Shown: in pieces, positions 36,101 through 49,755 of the stretch
Layout of the letters: every line of letters starts with the position of its first letter
Position numbering within the stretch: the stretch's first letter is position 1
NCBI GenBank assembly: GCA_003864495.1
Contig: ML133388.1
Span: forward strand, 682,738-746,737
Reading direction: 5' to 3'
Source of the DNA: Nemopilema nomurai
Taxonomy: Eukaryota > Cnidaria > Scyphozoa > Rhizostomeae > Rhizostomatidae
DNA: 64,000 bases
The notes under the pieces: generated by a model
Databases searched by the model: none
What the model was told of the DNA's origin: nothing
Seen by the model: the letters and a program-made list of their open reading frames with translations, nothing else
Translations under genes and position numbers: made by a program

Positions 36101-39100
36101 CTTTTTAATTGGCTTTCATATGCAGGTTATAGACGGTTAAAGACAGCTCAAGATAGCCAAATAATTCAGAGAAAGATTAGCAAACTTGTTGGTGTTGCAA
36201 AAGAAAAGCGACTCATTTTTAGCTTGTGACAAGAGTCTTGGAGGGCGAAACTAAGTTGTCAGATCCGCATTACCCCCTGAAAGAATATTGGCCTAACACA
36301 TGATACAAAAAACAAGTAGTAAACTTTTTTTCGAAGCTAAATTATCATTAGTGTGATAGAAGTAGGGAAGAAAATTTCAATTTGAAGTTGGCAGAATGAT
36401 TTGTTCTGATCAAATTGGGAAAGGACAATTTACACTCCGCATCTCAAATCTCTTTTGAATCTACCTCAGAGATTGTGCTCTTGTTTGATCAAAGGAGCCC
36501 TGAACTATCAGTCTTTTGCTTAAAGCTCTATAACCCTTCAATGGTGATTCTTAGTTTAACCAAAGTTTTGCAGTTTGGAACTAATTAGCCTTTGGAACTT
36601 TCTTAAGCTGAGATTCTCCGATATCTTTATCTTGCCTTCGTGTTAAAGTGCTAATAGAATTTGCCATTGTCATTAACAGAACTTGGAGAATAGCTTATCA
36701 CAAATTAGACGCGAGGGGAAAAACTTTAAACAGCAAAATGAGATTCTGTCAAAGGAACGTGAGCAGCTGATGGTATGATCCAATTTTGTGTATAAGACGT
36801 CTAACGAGCCTTTAAGTATTCATTACGTTCTTAATTATAGATTTCTTAACGAATACTGCATTTCGATCTAGTTTGCTATTTGTTCTGAACTCAAAACATG
36901 CCGATCGTCTGTGAACAAAATATTAGAACCTTATTTTGTCACATCAAAGCTTCTGTCACTTCTACGGCTAGTATCCTCAAATTCATTTTGAAGCACGCGA
37001 TGATTTAACAGAACATAAACAATAACATCCTGCTCCGTCATTTGTAATTGAAGCAAAGATGAAAAAGGTATCTATGAAGATATGTTAATTCGTTTATCCC
37101 CCGGCTGCAGTCTATCATTCTATCATTACCAACGTTAAATTGAAGCACTTTCGTTTTCTGTAGAGAACAAATGAATCGCTGACAAGAGATTGCCAAAAGC
37201 TACAGGAAGCCTTGAAAATCGCCGCAACTGATAACAAAGCTCTAATATCTCAACACAAGGAAGTAATACAGAGAGAAAAAGGCCGTCTCCAAAATAAGGT
37301 CGCGATGCAAGATAAACTACTCGACAACGCAAAGGATGCAATGATGAAAGAGCTTGAGCGGGAAAAAGCTGCTATGAGGAACGTGGAAATGGAGAAGTAA
37401 GTATCGTCCAAAACTCCCCTCTTTCATGGGTTTTGAGTTTTTACGTCATTACTACTTTTACTTTTACAATTACTACTTTATAGCTCAAACTGTAAGTAAA
37501 TGGTGCAGCTAACCTCTCTTCTAATACCAGCCTAACCCAGATCTTTTGGAGCCTTGGTTTTTAGAGGCTTGTACAGTGCTAACATGATTCGGGCTGAAGT
37601 CAAAATTTTGCGGTTGATATCTCTACCAGCTAGGGTTATCTTTATTGTCACATTTTGCGTCACATTCTGTTGCACGAAATTAACCCCAGGTGTTCGAGTT
37701 TTTTTATTAGATTTCAGAAATTTTTATTTAACTTGCTTTCTCCATGTCAGGAAGTAATAAAATAGGTCTTGTTTTTGCCAATTTTTAATATAAGTATTTA
37801 CAAAGTTTCTATACTTCATAGGTTGGTGATAAGCGGGGAAACTTAGATCTTTTTATCAAAATTCAGTTTATCTTTAGGTTTTCAATGTATACAGTTGCAG
37901 CCAATTTGCTTGCATTCTAAATTTCATTCACACTTTACCTTGTCTAGTGTTGAACTGAAGGCTTCAGTAAAGAAAATGGAATCAGCTTTGGCAGAGAAAG
38001 CTCAGATGATTACAAGTGTCGAGAGGAAATACGTGAGTAGCATCAACTAAAAAGCATGCATTAAAGTATGATTTCTAATTTATAATGTTATTATTTTCCA
38101 TCATCAACATTTACCTCTAGTTCTATCAATGTTTCGTACTTCAGTTGTCCTTTACTGGCTTTTTTATTTTTATATTCAACACCGAGAATTTATTCTTTTT
38201 GGTGAAATTGTTTAGTAATAGTTAAGTTGGGCGTTTTGTATTTCGTAATGTAATTCTAATTTCCAGAAATCAGACTTAGAGCATATCAGCGGTCTTTTGG
38301 AGGCATCAAGAAAAGACAAGGGAGTAACTTTGGAACAGAAGAACGCGCGAATCCTTGAGCTGCAGAAGCTTTTAGACGATTCAAGGAAGGAGAAAGAGGA
38401 ATGCCAGCTCACCGTAAAAGAAATGAAGTCAGAGATAGAGCGTCTGCAAAGAAACCTTAAAAGCAGCAAAGAAGAAGTAGAACAGGCTAAGATTAGATTG
38501 AATTCGGCAGAGCAGAAGAGTTTGTCGCAGAAACAAATTGAAGCTGCTATTACGGAAATTATGCAAGCCAAAAGCAAGCTAGCGTACGAGAATGGTTTGT
38601 TACAATCAAAAGTTGAGCAGCTTGGCATTGACTCGAAGGAGAACTTTGAGATGAAGAGGGAGATAGATGTTTTAAATGAAGAGAAGAGAATTTTGACACG
38701 AACTTTGGAGGCATCATCAAAGGAGATGCAAAATCTTGTCTTGAAAATCGAAAGAAAAGATGCAGGAATCAAAAGGGTTCAAGAAGCCAATGCACAAATT
38801 AATGAAAATCTGAAAAATGCCATTAGATTGAGAGATAAAGCTCTTGGAGAGAAGGAAAGTCTTTTTACTCACAGCGAGTCGGTAGTGGAAAAACACTCTC
38901 AAAAGGTAATGCAAATCTTATTCTGTTGTAACTTATATGCTTTTGAGATCAACGTTCCAACCCTTTGTGTGGGGTAACTTGACGGTCCCCATCAAAGTCC
39001 ACCCCTTTTATGCCCCTTGAAGGGTGGGCCGAGTGTTTGAACTTGTTAAACATAGAGTGTTCTTACGTGGCTTTGCAAGTCGGCCATCTGAAGGAATGCT

Positions 39101-42100
39101 ATAGCTTCCAATACTGTTAAGTTACTCGCTCATTTGGGTCTTCTGTTCAATGGTTATTTTTTTCTTTTCCAAATTCAATTGAAAACGTTTGCTCCCTGTT
39201 TTTCTACTTAAAATCCTCTTGTCATTTGGAAAGTCCTTTGAAGACTGTTGAAAATTTGAATTCTTATAATTATTCAAATTACCATCACACTCATCTGCAG
39301 CCTTTCTCACAGCTAATCAGTATTTCTCTTGTATTATCCGAGATGTTAAAGGTATGTTCTCAGTTCACTTGTGGAAGTATAGTGAGCCTCTATCAGTTTT
39401 CATTCAAAGATTCTAACAGTATCAGCCAGAATCAGTTTTGGATCCATTAAAAATATTGGATACACGAACGTGATGATCCTATATGCAAACAAATTTGATC
39501 AATTCATCTTTTGTACTAAAGCTTGATTTTGATGAGGTACTGGAATGTTTTTATTTCCAGATTATTGCTTTAGAAAACCAATTGGAGCTTTGCAATGGAG
39601 ATAACAAGAAGATTGCCGAGTCTTTTGAAGCCATGATGCTTTCGCATTCTAAGCTGCAATCGAATCTCGAAAGTTTGCAGATCACCCTGGGCAAAAAGGA
39701 CAGCGAGATACAAACATTGGAACAGGAGAGGTTTGTGGGTCAATCTCCTGCATTTATTGGCAAAAAGGTGTCACTGGTGCCAGAGATGCAAGAATCACTT
39801 GTTTCCTTCATCAGTAAATGTTTTGATCTTTGTCATCATATGCGTCGTTAAGCTACTGCAGTGATCGTGATAGAAACTGTTTAGCTTGCTGATTGATTTA
39901 ATAATCATTTCCAGTTGGCATGACTTATTGAATTCAGGTCATAATCATAAACTTTTAAGCAAATGAGCAAAATGCTGTTAGTAATGACTTAGTGAAAGTT
40001 AAGCATCAGCGTGTGATTTATTCATCGGTTTAACCTTTTTCTATTTTTGTCCTTCAATATTTTTTCTATATCTCTCTTTCTTTTGTATTGATGTTAAATT
40101 GATTGCAATTTTTTACAGGAATTCAACACAAAAGACTGTAACAGAATTACAAGCTGAAATGGATAATTTGCAAAAGAAGATTTTGTCATTAGAAGATGTT
40201 GATTCAGATGAGGTTTCTCTTATTTTGGCATTTTCTTTTCACCCCCTATAATACTGTAGCAACAATGTAACAATAATGATTAAAAAAGTTATTTGGAGTT
40301 TTAAAATAGGTTCAAGTACCTCATATCTTTCCCTATTAACAGCTTTGAAAATGGTTAAGTTTACTTCTCAATTCATGTGCTGAAATTTTCTTCAAACTTA
40401 TGGCTTTCAGCGTTATAGAATATTTTCAAAATTTAGCACATTGAATAAGAACATTCTTCGAGATAAATGCGAGGACAGAATGTGTTTGTAAGAGAGGTTC
40501 CCAACGCTCCTAGTACTTTTTTGCACTGTATTGAATACTTGCTTCTCTGTCATTGATCATCTTTGCTAATTCTTTATTTTTTGTATCTATAAGCTCGCAG
40601 TCGCAAAGAGGGCGAAGAAAGCAGCCGAAGAAAGCTGCAACGAGCTTTTGCTTGTGCAGAAGAATCTTCAGCGCCAAAATAGCATATTAAAAGACGAAGT
40701 TGAGAAACTGAAAGCAGACATAAGGAAAAAAGTAAGACAGATGGAAGAGGACATCGCTGAAAGGTTGGTAGCACTTCATGCCATTTATTCTACTTTTCGT
40801 TACGTCATAAAGGATCTGTTGGCTGCATTGTGCTTACTACCAATTTCTTTGCTACCTTCCTGTCTCTTTTATGCAGGAAGTTTACCCTCTTTCTACAAGA
40901 AACTAGATGCTGTCTGAAGTATTATTGTATTGTTGAAGCTTTCTTTACTTTGGGAATTAGTACTTTTGAATATGTTCTCTAAATACGATGAAATAAATGG
41001 CTATTTTTTATCTTTCAGACTTTAAACATAGTTGTTTTGTTGCTTCTTGCAGAGAGGAGAAAGTTCAAGATGTTTTATCTAAAACCTCAAAGGAGAAGGA
41101 AGAAATTGAATCTGATTTTAAAAGGCTTGTAGATAAGGTAGGTTTATGTTATGTCTTATCTATAATTATTGTTATTTTATTAGTGCTTGTCAACTGTCAT
41201 ATTTTCCTTCTCCCTTGCTTTTAAATTTACACACTTTCAGTTGCAATCAAATGATCTAACGTTCTGGTTTCTTCATGTGAAAATAACAAATGTGAAAATT
41301 TGAAAAACAGAATGACATCGCATTGCAGGGTCATATAATGCAATCTCCTTTAATGCCATCGAGTTATTTGTTCAGTCATATTTTAAAATAATACCACGAG
41401 ATTGATTTTTCTCAGTTGAAGAGTCAGCTAAAGAGCAAAGAAGCAGAACTGGTATCAGCTAATGAAGAGATATCCAATGTAAAAAGAAAGCTGAAGGTCA
41501 CTGTTAGACGTTGTAAAGCGTACTCTGCTTTTAAACTTACTTCATGTTTTTTTATCACCTATTTTGTCATAATCACACTGTCAAGTAACTTTCATAATCA
41601 CAATGTCATAATTTAGTTTTTCTCGCCTTTGAAATGGATTGGGGCATACCCTTTTTGTGTACTAAGGTTAAGGAAATTTATTATGAGACATTAAGTAAGA
41701 AAAGGGTAGAAAAGGTCGAGTACAAGGGTAGAGATGGGGACAGATTGGTGATTATTATCTGGGATCTTGGTAGAACATAGGGCGTAATGGGTGTAAAGAC
41801 GAATCTGTGTTACTTGTTAGTATGACTAGTCTATAAACTGCCTTGGCTGAAAAGTAGACTTTCAGGCTGTTGTTTTTATATCATATTATAGCTGCTTCGT
41901 GTCCTTGGCGAAACATTGCAAAAAGAGTTTAAATTATGTCATCGAATTATGTATGCTTCGTTTTGCCCAAGATTTCATGAAAGCTTTGGACCGGTTGCGA
42001 TCTTGTCGATTACCTTTCTAATTTCCATAACCATTGAATAGTCTGTAATTTGTTCCATACTGATTTGGTACCTTCGTTCTTTATTCGTGACAGCAAAATG

Positions 42101-45100
42101 GTCTGTAATCTAATTAATTTTTGTTTGGCAATTATTTCCTTTATGCTTCTTTTTTGGCATTTGCTTATTTTATATGTTTTCTTTTTGTTTCCTACAGAAA
42201 CAGAAAGAGGAATATTACCGTCAAAGAAAAGATCTTGAAAATTTGGAAACTAAAAACCAAGAGCAGGTAAGGCTGCTCTATTTAATTCAGTGATAACAGT
42301 TTGAAACAATGATAAATGTATCAACCATTAGTCCATTAACTAATTCGCAGATTTTGAGCTTTCGTTTAATGGATAAATCTCAAACGAGCTGTTTGGAATT
42401 CCTTCTAGTCAAGTATTAAGAAAAACCATTGTTTGTCACATCAAAGTCATAACCACAAAAACTGATGCATCTTACATTCATGCTCAACTTTCGCAGTCTG
42501 CTTCGATGGAAGATAAACCAACTTTTTATATATTTATCTGCTAGACTGACGAAATACAGCACTTGTTATTAAGAGTGGAGGAACTACGAGGCGAGATTCA
42601 GAGTGCAGTATACATGCAAGCACAAACTGATATTTCCTCAAGGTATGTAAATGCAGCCTGTAGTATCTTTGAATAAGAAAAGAGCATTCGTTTCCCCTTA
42701 CGTAGTTATACCTACATATCCCGCCTGTTTTTTGCTAGGAGTTTTCTTTTCCGGCGGTATTTGTACTCGCAATTAATCTGCTCTCAGCTTTCTTGTCGGA
42801 CGGACGTCCTAGATTTTACCCTCTCTAGCTTTTACCTAGATAAAATCTTTATTTGAAGGCAAAAGACTGTAGAAGATCAGTCTCAAAATGCGCTGTAAAG
42901 AAGCTCCCGATTTTATGTTGATCTTTTCTTTGAAAAATTCTTGAACGATAGAAAATTAAATGACGCACTTGATGCGTCATAATTTGATACTTTGGTTAGA
43001 CATTTTCAGCTTCAAACTGATTTGCCACTTCAAGCAATGATCCACACATCATTTAATGAGCGATTTGTAAACGGACCTCGTGTTCATTTTACCTTATAGA
43101 GAATACGAGAGCGCAATCGAAAGAGAAAAGATGGTCAGGATGGAGGCAGAGTCAAGATGCATGGTATTAACAGAATTTTTTGCAATTTACTGTAGAGAAA
43201 ATAACATTAACAAAAAATCACACAGCACCAATTAACGTCTCTCTGTAGTAAGGTAGCCCCCGCTAGTGAAGCCTCATTGTAGGCAAAGAAAAACAGCTAC
43301 GGGCGGAGCAAACGGTTAAAGGATCTTGCAACTAAAACGGGAAACTCCAGTCACAGAAAGGTATTGGAGAAAAGTTTGCTTGGTGAATTAGCCCCTCAAT
43401 AAAACTATTGGTTGCTAGATTGTCGCTCCTTAAAAGTTGCACGTTATAATAGCCGCTGGGCCAGCGTATTCAAAACAACGGTGCCTCGACATATCATAAC
43501 TCACATCCATCTTTATATGATTTAGCCTTTTGCACTCTCATCGACAATATTTGAGAAGAATGCTCTTAGCAAATCTGAAGCTTTCTTCTCAGCTTCCTGA
43601 AATTAGTTGTTTCAAATTCAGCCTGGTTATTTATAATGATATGGATGTGTCATTTGAAAAAATAAAAAAAAATATTCGTTTCAAAGCCAAGCTTGAAATC
43701 ATTCCGAAAATTGATCTCTATGAGTCTATGACTTCATGTCAAAATATTCTAATACTGAATCATAGTTCAAAAAGAAGCTACCGTCAATTTACCAAAAGTT
43801 TTCAAAACCTTTTTCGCAGCGTTGTATTATTTCCTTCTTGAGAGCTTTCTAGTTATTACACATTACAGTTTCATGACATTTGTATGACATTTTCTGCCAC
43901 TTTCTGTTGCATTTTTTGTTCAATAACAGGACTTTTGAGTGTTATCTACAAACTTTTCGATGACACTAGACTAAAACTGCGTAAATGGTTTTTCACCGTG
44001 TTGAAAGAGAGGAGTTTCCTAGATTAACTTTTGCTTAATCCAAGAATTGGTGGAGATTATAAAGAAAACGAGCGAATTTGCAGGATGTTATCTGTAGAAT
44101 AGCGCGGATTTTCTCTCGCGCATCAGTCGGTCAAAGCTAAACTGTTGACAGTGCGGACAGATTAGGCGAGTTTGGACTTTTTGATGCCATTTTTAAGTGA
44201 CTTTTACTTGCACTTGTCAAAACATCTCAAGTTACGTCCGTGGTGATCCTTGCAGCTGTAAAATTGGCGGCCAAAAGTTTCAAAAATATTTTTGCTGGGT
44301 GAGCATTGGAATAAGCGCTGTTTCGAGTTGCTGGCACCACGTGCTTTGAAACATTCGAAAGTATCCCGTGAGCTTGTCAAGACATCAATACCTCCCTGGT
44401 CTCGGCCTATGCCCTGGAGCACTCTGGGTGCTGCCAGGTAGCTCATATGGCCAGTCCGTTCCCAGCCTTCCTTTTCTACCCAGTTTTCGTTCGTTCCCAA
44501 GCCTTAGAAATGAAAATCTATTATTTTGAAGACCTTTTTCAATTCGTTTCTTCCGTCATCACACAAAACCTAACAATAATAATAATACTGTTAGTTTGAC
44601 AATAATGTGAACACTAATAAACACTAGCATGAAGCAATTAAAGAGATTGCATTATGGAAGTCATTGATTTTCGAAGTACCAATTTTTTATAAGAACTTTG
44701 AATTGACTTGCTTTGCAGTTTCATTTCATTTGGAAGAGAATTTCAAATCTTTGGACCCAGAAAGCTGATAAATAATAACCAGTCTCGAACACTCGGTGAA
44801 TGCTTTTTATTTTAATGCATTTTAAACAAAAATGACCTCATGTACATCATTTTAAATTTCTAGACGCTCGAAAATAAGGAAAAAGAGCTGCACCAAAAAC
44901 TTGAAAAAGTCAGTCTTCAAAGTATCAAGGTAAAATCCCTCCCCCATACGATGCAAAATCATCGTTTCCTGCTGTGTCATACAAAATATGCATTATTGGT
45001 ATTCCATTTGCTTTAATTTTCCTAGCGTTTTTTTTCAAATTTTAGAAAAAATTTGGGTTACCTTACTTTGTTACTTTGTATTAAATAACCTCTCAATTAC

Positions 45101-48100
45101 TTAGAAAGGTTCGATCGTCTATCTCCCTAAAGGATATGTCTTTTTCACCTAAATGCATGGCTTTTTGTAAGCCGTTAATACTAAATAAGTAATGCTTAAC
45201 ATGACAATGCACGTTTTAGCTTGATATTTCTCCAGGCATCTAACGAACTGAAACAAGCGCAAAAGTGGTTTCAGAAGAAAGTAAGAGGACTTGAATCTGA
45301 GCTACAAACTGCAAGGTGATTATTCTAAGCTTTTTATTAAGGTATTACGATCTGCACCTTGAGATCATATGATTGTTTTTAGTCGATGCAAAAATCTTCC
45401 GTGTGTGTTGTATACATAGAAAATTATCATCTGCCAACACAAAGAAATTTGAAACAAATTATTGCCCCTTGGAAAGAAACTTCGACTTTGTAAACCATTC
45501 AACTTTCAATTTGATGTGTAATGAGCATATACATCATTTAAAATTTACTACAAACAACGAACAATTCATGGGGTTGCAGTCAATAGTTCAGAATAAAATA
45601 ATACCGATATAGTAATTAGAAACACCTGTGATTGAATGCAAAGATAATTGCCAGTTGCTGTGGGAGAAAGGGGTTTTGGAGAGGGGCAAGAAGCTGCTCC
45701 CTCCGGACTCGAAGAAAAGCAACAGAGAATAAATGGAAAATACTGATTTGTCAGCTTCGAATATATGCTCTAATATATAATATATGCCTCGATTACTGGT
45801 AGCCCTTAAACACTACATAAAACTTTGTGGATCTCAAGTAAAAAATACAGAATCCTTGATTCGAAACCAGTAAAATTACAATCAGTAGGGTCTACCTCAA
45901 TTTTCTCATAAACCTGCCTATCGTTTACCGTATTTACTCGAGTGAGCTCTGCCCCTGAATAAGCGCCGCCCCTGTATAAGTGCCGTCCCCGAATTAGCGC
46001 AGCAGTTACTTTTCTTGTTAGTGCGGCGATTAATTGAAAAACCGTTAGAATCCTTAGAATCAAACAGGGAGAATATGCAAATGAGGTAAGGGATTGATGA
46101 AACAATTTCAAATTAACCTCGGGAATTTATTTTCTGGTATCGAAACGCACTTAATTTCAAAGTGAGAAGCTTTTTTATGCTCTCTCTTGAGAATCAGTGA
46201 CATTAAAATTTTATGAACCTTTAAAGATATTTTCAAAGTTGTAAATTTTACTAATAATAGATTGTTTAAAACTGATTTGTTTTATAACAGGGTTTACATG
46301 GTTTTTAAAAACGCCCCACTCGAATAAGCGCCGCAACAAAAGTACCGGGAATTAAAAGAACGCCGCGGCGCTCACTTAAATAAATACGGTGTTTGTCGGT
46401 CAGCCTCCGAAACAACATACCACCACCCCCCCCCCCCCCCCGGCCATTAGAGCCACTGCAGAATCCTTATTCGCCTACTTCATTATTACCCGAATGTCAA
46501 ACTTAAAAGTCTTTTTCTTTTTCTCATGTTGTCGCAGCTTTCCATGGTAAAAAGCCTTTTTGTTTGATTTCAGAGAAACTCAAGTTTTGCTGGAACAAAC
46601 AACTTTGGAACAGGAAAAATTGATTGAAAGCAAATCTGAAGATGCAAAGAAACTTGTTAAGGTGAAATTTTTACAGTTTGCTGTTTGAATCATCTTCTTC
46701 TGTCTATGCCATTTTTCGCATCTTACACATCAACATGAATTTTTAATCATTTATATTCTGCCAACTGCGGAGAAAAAATGAACAGAGAAGAAGAGTAGAA
46801 GAAACATCGTGCCAGACAAGAACAGAGACCGATAGATCCGTTCAAGAGACAATAAAAAATCAAAAGACAACCAAAGCAGGGGAAGGGGAAGAGGTGTCAA
46901 TAATAAGGGTGGTGACAGAAGCAAGTGATTTACACCTTGCTAAGAATAAGGCATTGCACTAGACCTTTTAGATAAAAACCCATGCATTATTAATTTCGAA
47001 GCTGCCTGTATATATATATATATAAATGTATGTCAGAAGTCGCCAACAATGCACAAGAAGCTCGACTCACTGCAGTATGGCTTTCAATAGAACAGTGTAC
47101 GAGTGTCATAGCGGATCCAATGGATACTTTGCCATTGCATTGGCAATTGTCGTCACACCTTTCCATGTTCTGATTCTATTCACCCTGGCCAAGGATTCAC
47201 TATCTCACTTGGCACGTAATCAAATCTTATTTTCTCTTACATTGTCACATATAATTCAAATTGGCCTTTCTGCAATCATCCTTGCATTGATGAAGTCGTT
47301 TCCATGGCAGTTTGACCAATTGGTATGTACTGTTTTGCGACGATGTCTACAATTCATTCCGCCGTTGGGCGTCGCTGTGTCGAGTTTATCAATGATTGCT
47401 TTGTCGATTGAACGGTACATCGCCTGTGTGCATGGTCTTCGATTTTACCAGATTGTGACCAGCCAGAGAGTCTTTCGTGCCCTGGCTGCAATCTGGCTCT
47501 TTGGCTTCGGATGTGGTGCAGTCAATTTGTCGCTCATCATGAGATTAGAGTCAATAGAATGGAATGTTGTTAGCGAAACACCTATCTTGCGAGTGATTGT
47601 TGTCACCATCGAAATTCCTTCTTGCCTTATGTTGTTTGTGATTCAAGCAAAGTTGCTGAAAATAAGTAGAGAGAAGCTGTTGGTGGTCCAGCCTGGCGTT
47701 CCCATGAGCAGCCAAGCTTGCCAAGTGAACAATCGGAAGAAGCAGTTCAAGATTGCCTTCGTTGCTAGCATTGTGGTTCTAACGTACCTCATTTGCACAT
47801 TTCCTGGAGCATTGCTTGGTACAGTGGCTTTGATTAAGTATGGGTTGAGCCCATTTGCTGGCCATAGTTTCACTGTTGTATTGTGGATGCTAAATGCTGT
47901 CACAGATCCCTTTGTTTATGGATTTGGCATGAGAGACACGAGGAAAGCAATCATTAGGCAGATCATGCATATGTTTTCAGCGCTTCCGTGTCAGAGACTT
48001 GCCTCATAATTCAGAATAACTTTTCAAAGGGATAATTTTTGAACTCAGTACGGAAAGGGGACTCATCTAGTAATGTTATTGATAGTCAAACGATTAGTCA

Positions 48101-49755
48101 TGTGACTCATATATGGGATATTACTACCAAAACAATTGTAGAGCTTAGTCGTGTGTAATAATTTGTGACTGACTTGGTTGAAGTTTGCTCTCAGATTCTC
48201 GCTAGACTTACGCTTATTTGAAATATCTTCCTTCCATCGTGCTAATGGTGATATCGCTTAACGGTTCTATGAGATTGTCGATTTCTGCATCCTTTTTATA
48301 AAAAATGGTAAAAGTATCATGGTAATTGTGATAATTAGCTAAACAAATTAATACGTTACGATGTTGCTAATTTTGTTTTGATCTTACGCAAACAGAGAGC
48401 AACCATAGAGCTTCGCTTTTTTCTGTAGTGCAAACAGAGCCTTAGCATTGTTGTTATGACCGGTCAGAAACGGGCAACAGAAACAGACGTGTCTCCTGTG
48501 CATATTCCAATTCTCTATTCACCGAACAATCACAGTTTTCCCATTTGTTGATAAACATGACATGTCATCACCTGACGAGCACCAGCAATACGTCATTAAT
48601 TAACATTGCATAATGACACCATTAGAAAACTCATGATTCTACAGATGTGCCTTCAAACATGACATCACATGCACCCTGTCAGTTCTTTACGTTACACTGT
48701 CCTGTTTTAGAGATAACCGATTTACATACCGGGTATTTTTTCGATGGTGCAATGTGTGAGTAACAATGGCGAGTTGCTTTAGAGGCTTGGTTTTTAATAA
48801 GCGTATACCATCATGTGTCTGTCTTAAAAGACCCATGAGTCTTGAAGAAGTTAAATCTCTTTTAGTTTTGAGCACCCTGTGTTAATGTCTAGAAGAATTC
48901 CTTCTTCATATCACTGTCTTCGTTGGGCTCAAGAATGTTTTGCCTTGCTGTTATTTATTTTGAACGTAACCAAAATTTTGTCGTTTTCATTTTCTTTTAA
49001 ACATTCATTATTGTGTATTTTTAATAGCACTCAAACTTTTTCTGCCAAACGACATCTTTTTGTCAAGTCTGAATGAAATCGGAGAAGCAGGAGACATGTT
49101 TGTTTAGCCTCGGACTTAGCCTTGGACCAGAAATTTAGCTGACTGCCAGGCCCATTGGCGTCATTAAGAAAGCATTATTAGTAATTGTGTTGGTATCTTG
49201 TTACAAACAGGCGAGTCGAGTGGCGGTGAGCAGAGCGGCAGACCAGGTTGCTGAAAGTCTCAATGAAACAAGGGACATGAAGCAAGTGCTTAAGACCGAA
49301 AGGACGCTTGCAGACAGAGCCGCTCATAAGTACCAGCGCCTGATGGTAAAAATATCATTCCAAAATCGTAAAATCACTCCAAAATCGGAAAATCACTCCA
49401 AAATTGCAACATCATTCCAAAATCGTAAAATTACTCCAAAATTACAACGCTATTACAAAATAGCAGCATCTTGATCCCTGGTATTTGTAAGCCCATACAT
49501 TGCGTTGCTTCAAAGTATGATCCAACTTTATTTCTGATGATATTTAGATGATCCTTTTGATATGGGTTGTTACCATTTCAGGAGTCAAGCGCGCGAAAAG
49601 TCGAAGAACTTGCAAAAGAACGGACAGAGCTCACGAAAAGGCACGAAATGCCCGATGATGAACACGTAGCCTCGTTTCATGCCATTTCTAGGCCTCGTAT
49701 TCATTTTCATAAAGCAGCTGGAGTGAATGGCTTCACCACGTCGTCATTAAGTTAG
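33195..49755 (+). CDS. Long coiled-coil protein (about 1101 residues), 21 exons
   Basis: Exons: 33195-33402, 34413-34801, 35052-35298, 36012-36049 (or from 36006), 36680-36772, 37164-37396, 37948-38032, 38267-38905, 39561-39730, 40119-40212, 40594-40763, 41053-41137, 41416-41496, 42198-42266, 42545-42642, 43100-43163, 44864-44929, 45236-45315, 46574-46661, 49211-49345, 49582-49755. All phases agree. ATG 33195 follows an in-frame TAA. After a basic N-terminus (SKRRAETP) nearly the whole protein is charged heptad-repeat coiled coil, best seen in the 213-codon exon 8. No motor, membrane or enzyme domain is visible. Such proteins are filament, centrosomal/axonemal or myosin-tail-like scaffolds; I cannot assign one. 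The last intron but one (46662-49210) contains an intronless GPCR on the same strand. Exons 20-21 are duplicated at 52284-52732, so the true 3' end is ambiguous. Confidence 0.85.
45927..46390. mobile_element. 464-bp non-autonomous DNA transposon (MITE-like) in an intron
   Basis: The left end ACCGTATTTACTCGAGTGAGC and the right end, read inverted (ACCGTATTTATTTAAGTGAGC), form ~21-bp terminal inverted repeats. Flanking GTTT on both sides (45923-45926 and 46391-46394) is a candidate 4-bp target duplication. Subterminal GC-rich motifs AATAAGCGCCGC recur near both ends (left part and near 46324). There is no coding capacity. It lies in the intron between exons 18 and 19 of the coiled-coil gene. 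Confidence 0.7.
46426..46441. repeat. Poly-C run of 16
   Basis: A homopolymer just right of the 464-bp inverted-repeat element; its length is likely unstable or imprecise. Confidence 0.9.
46982..47026 (+). promoter_or_regulatory. POU4-like site plus TATA run upstream of GPCR copy a
   Basis: ATGCATTATTAAT (46982-46994) is followed by a TATATA..TATAAA run (about 47009-47026). It is one mismatch from the POU4/Brn3-type consensus ATGCATAATTAAT. If this TATA is used, transcription would begin near 47050, after the first ATG (47026) and before the second (47077). Confidence 0.4.
47026..48009 (+). CDS. Rhodopsin-like GPCR, array copy a, intronless, nested in the coiled-coil gene
   Basis: 327 residues from ATG 47026, or 310 from the in-frame ATG 47077 (MAFNRTVYEC), which I favour because the TATA run lies immediately upstream of the first ATG. 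An NRT glycosylation site precedes TM1. TM1 is VVTPFHVLIL and TM2 LTLSHIIQ: His stands at the positions of both N1.50 and D2.50, with the usual 28-residue spacing. TM3 ends LSIERYIACVH (ERY form of DRY), TM6 has ICTFPG in place of CWxP, and TM7 has NAVTDPFVYGFG (DPxxY). The intracellular loop 3 region is short. It lies in the same orientation inside the intron between coiled-coil exons 19 and 20. It differs from copies b-d mainly in TM2-TM3 (MKSFPWQF, FIPPLGVAV). Ligand unknown. Confidence 0.85.
   Translation: MYVRSRQQCTRSSTHCSMAFNRTVYECHSGSNGYFAIALAIVVTPFHVLILFTLAKDSLSHLARNQILFSLTLSHIIQIGLSAIILALMKSFPWQFDQLVCTVLRRCLQFIPPLGVAVSSLSMIALSIERYIACVHGLRFYQIVTSQRVFRALAAIWLFGFGCGAVNLSLIMRLESIEWNVVSETPILRVIVVTIEIPSCLMLFVIQAKLLKISREKLLVVQPGVPMSSQACQVNNRKKQFKIAFVASIVVLTYLICTFPGALLGTVALIKYGLSPFAGHSFTVVLWMLNAVTDPFVYGFGMRDTRKAIIRQIMHMFSALPCQRLAS
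49356..49469. repeat. 19-bp minisatellite, about 6 units, in the last coiled-coil intron
   Basis: CATTCCAAAATCGTAAAAT-type units repeat with 19-bp period starting 10 bp after the exon 20 donor. The sequence stays open in the exon frame to a TGA-containing end near 49474, so intron retention would append a basic tail rich in ITPK/QNRK motifs. Confidence 0.85.

Noticed and set aside
47643..47903. 86-codon minus-strand frames inside each array GPCR
   Set aside because: Repeated antisense shadows of the receptor coding sequence.
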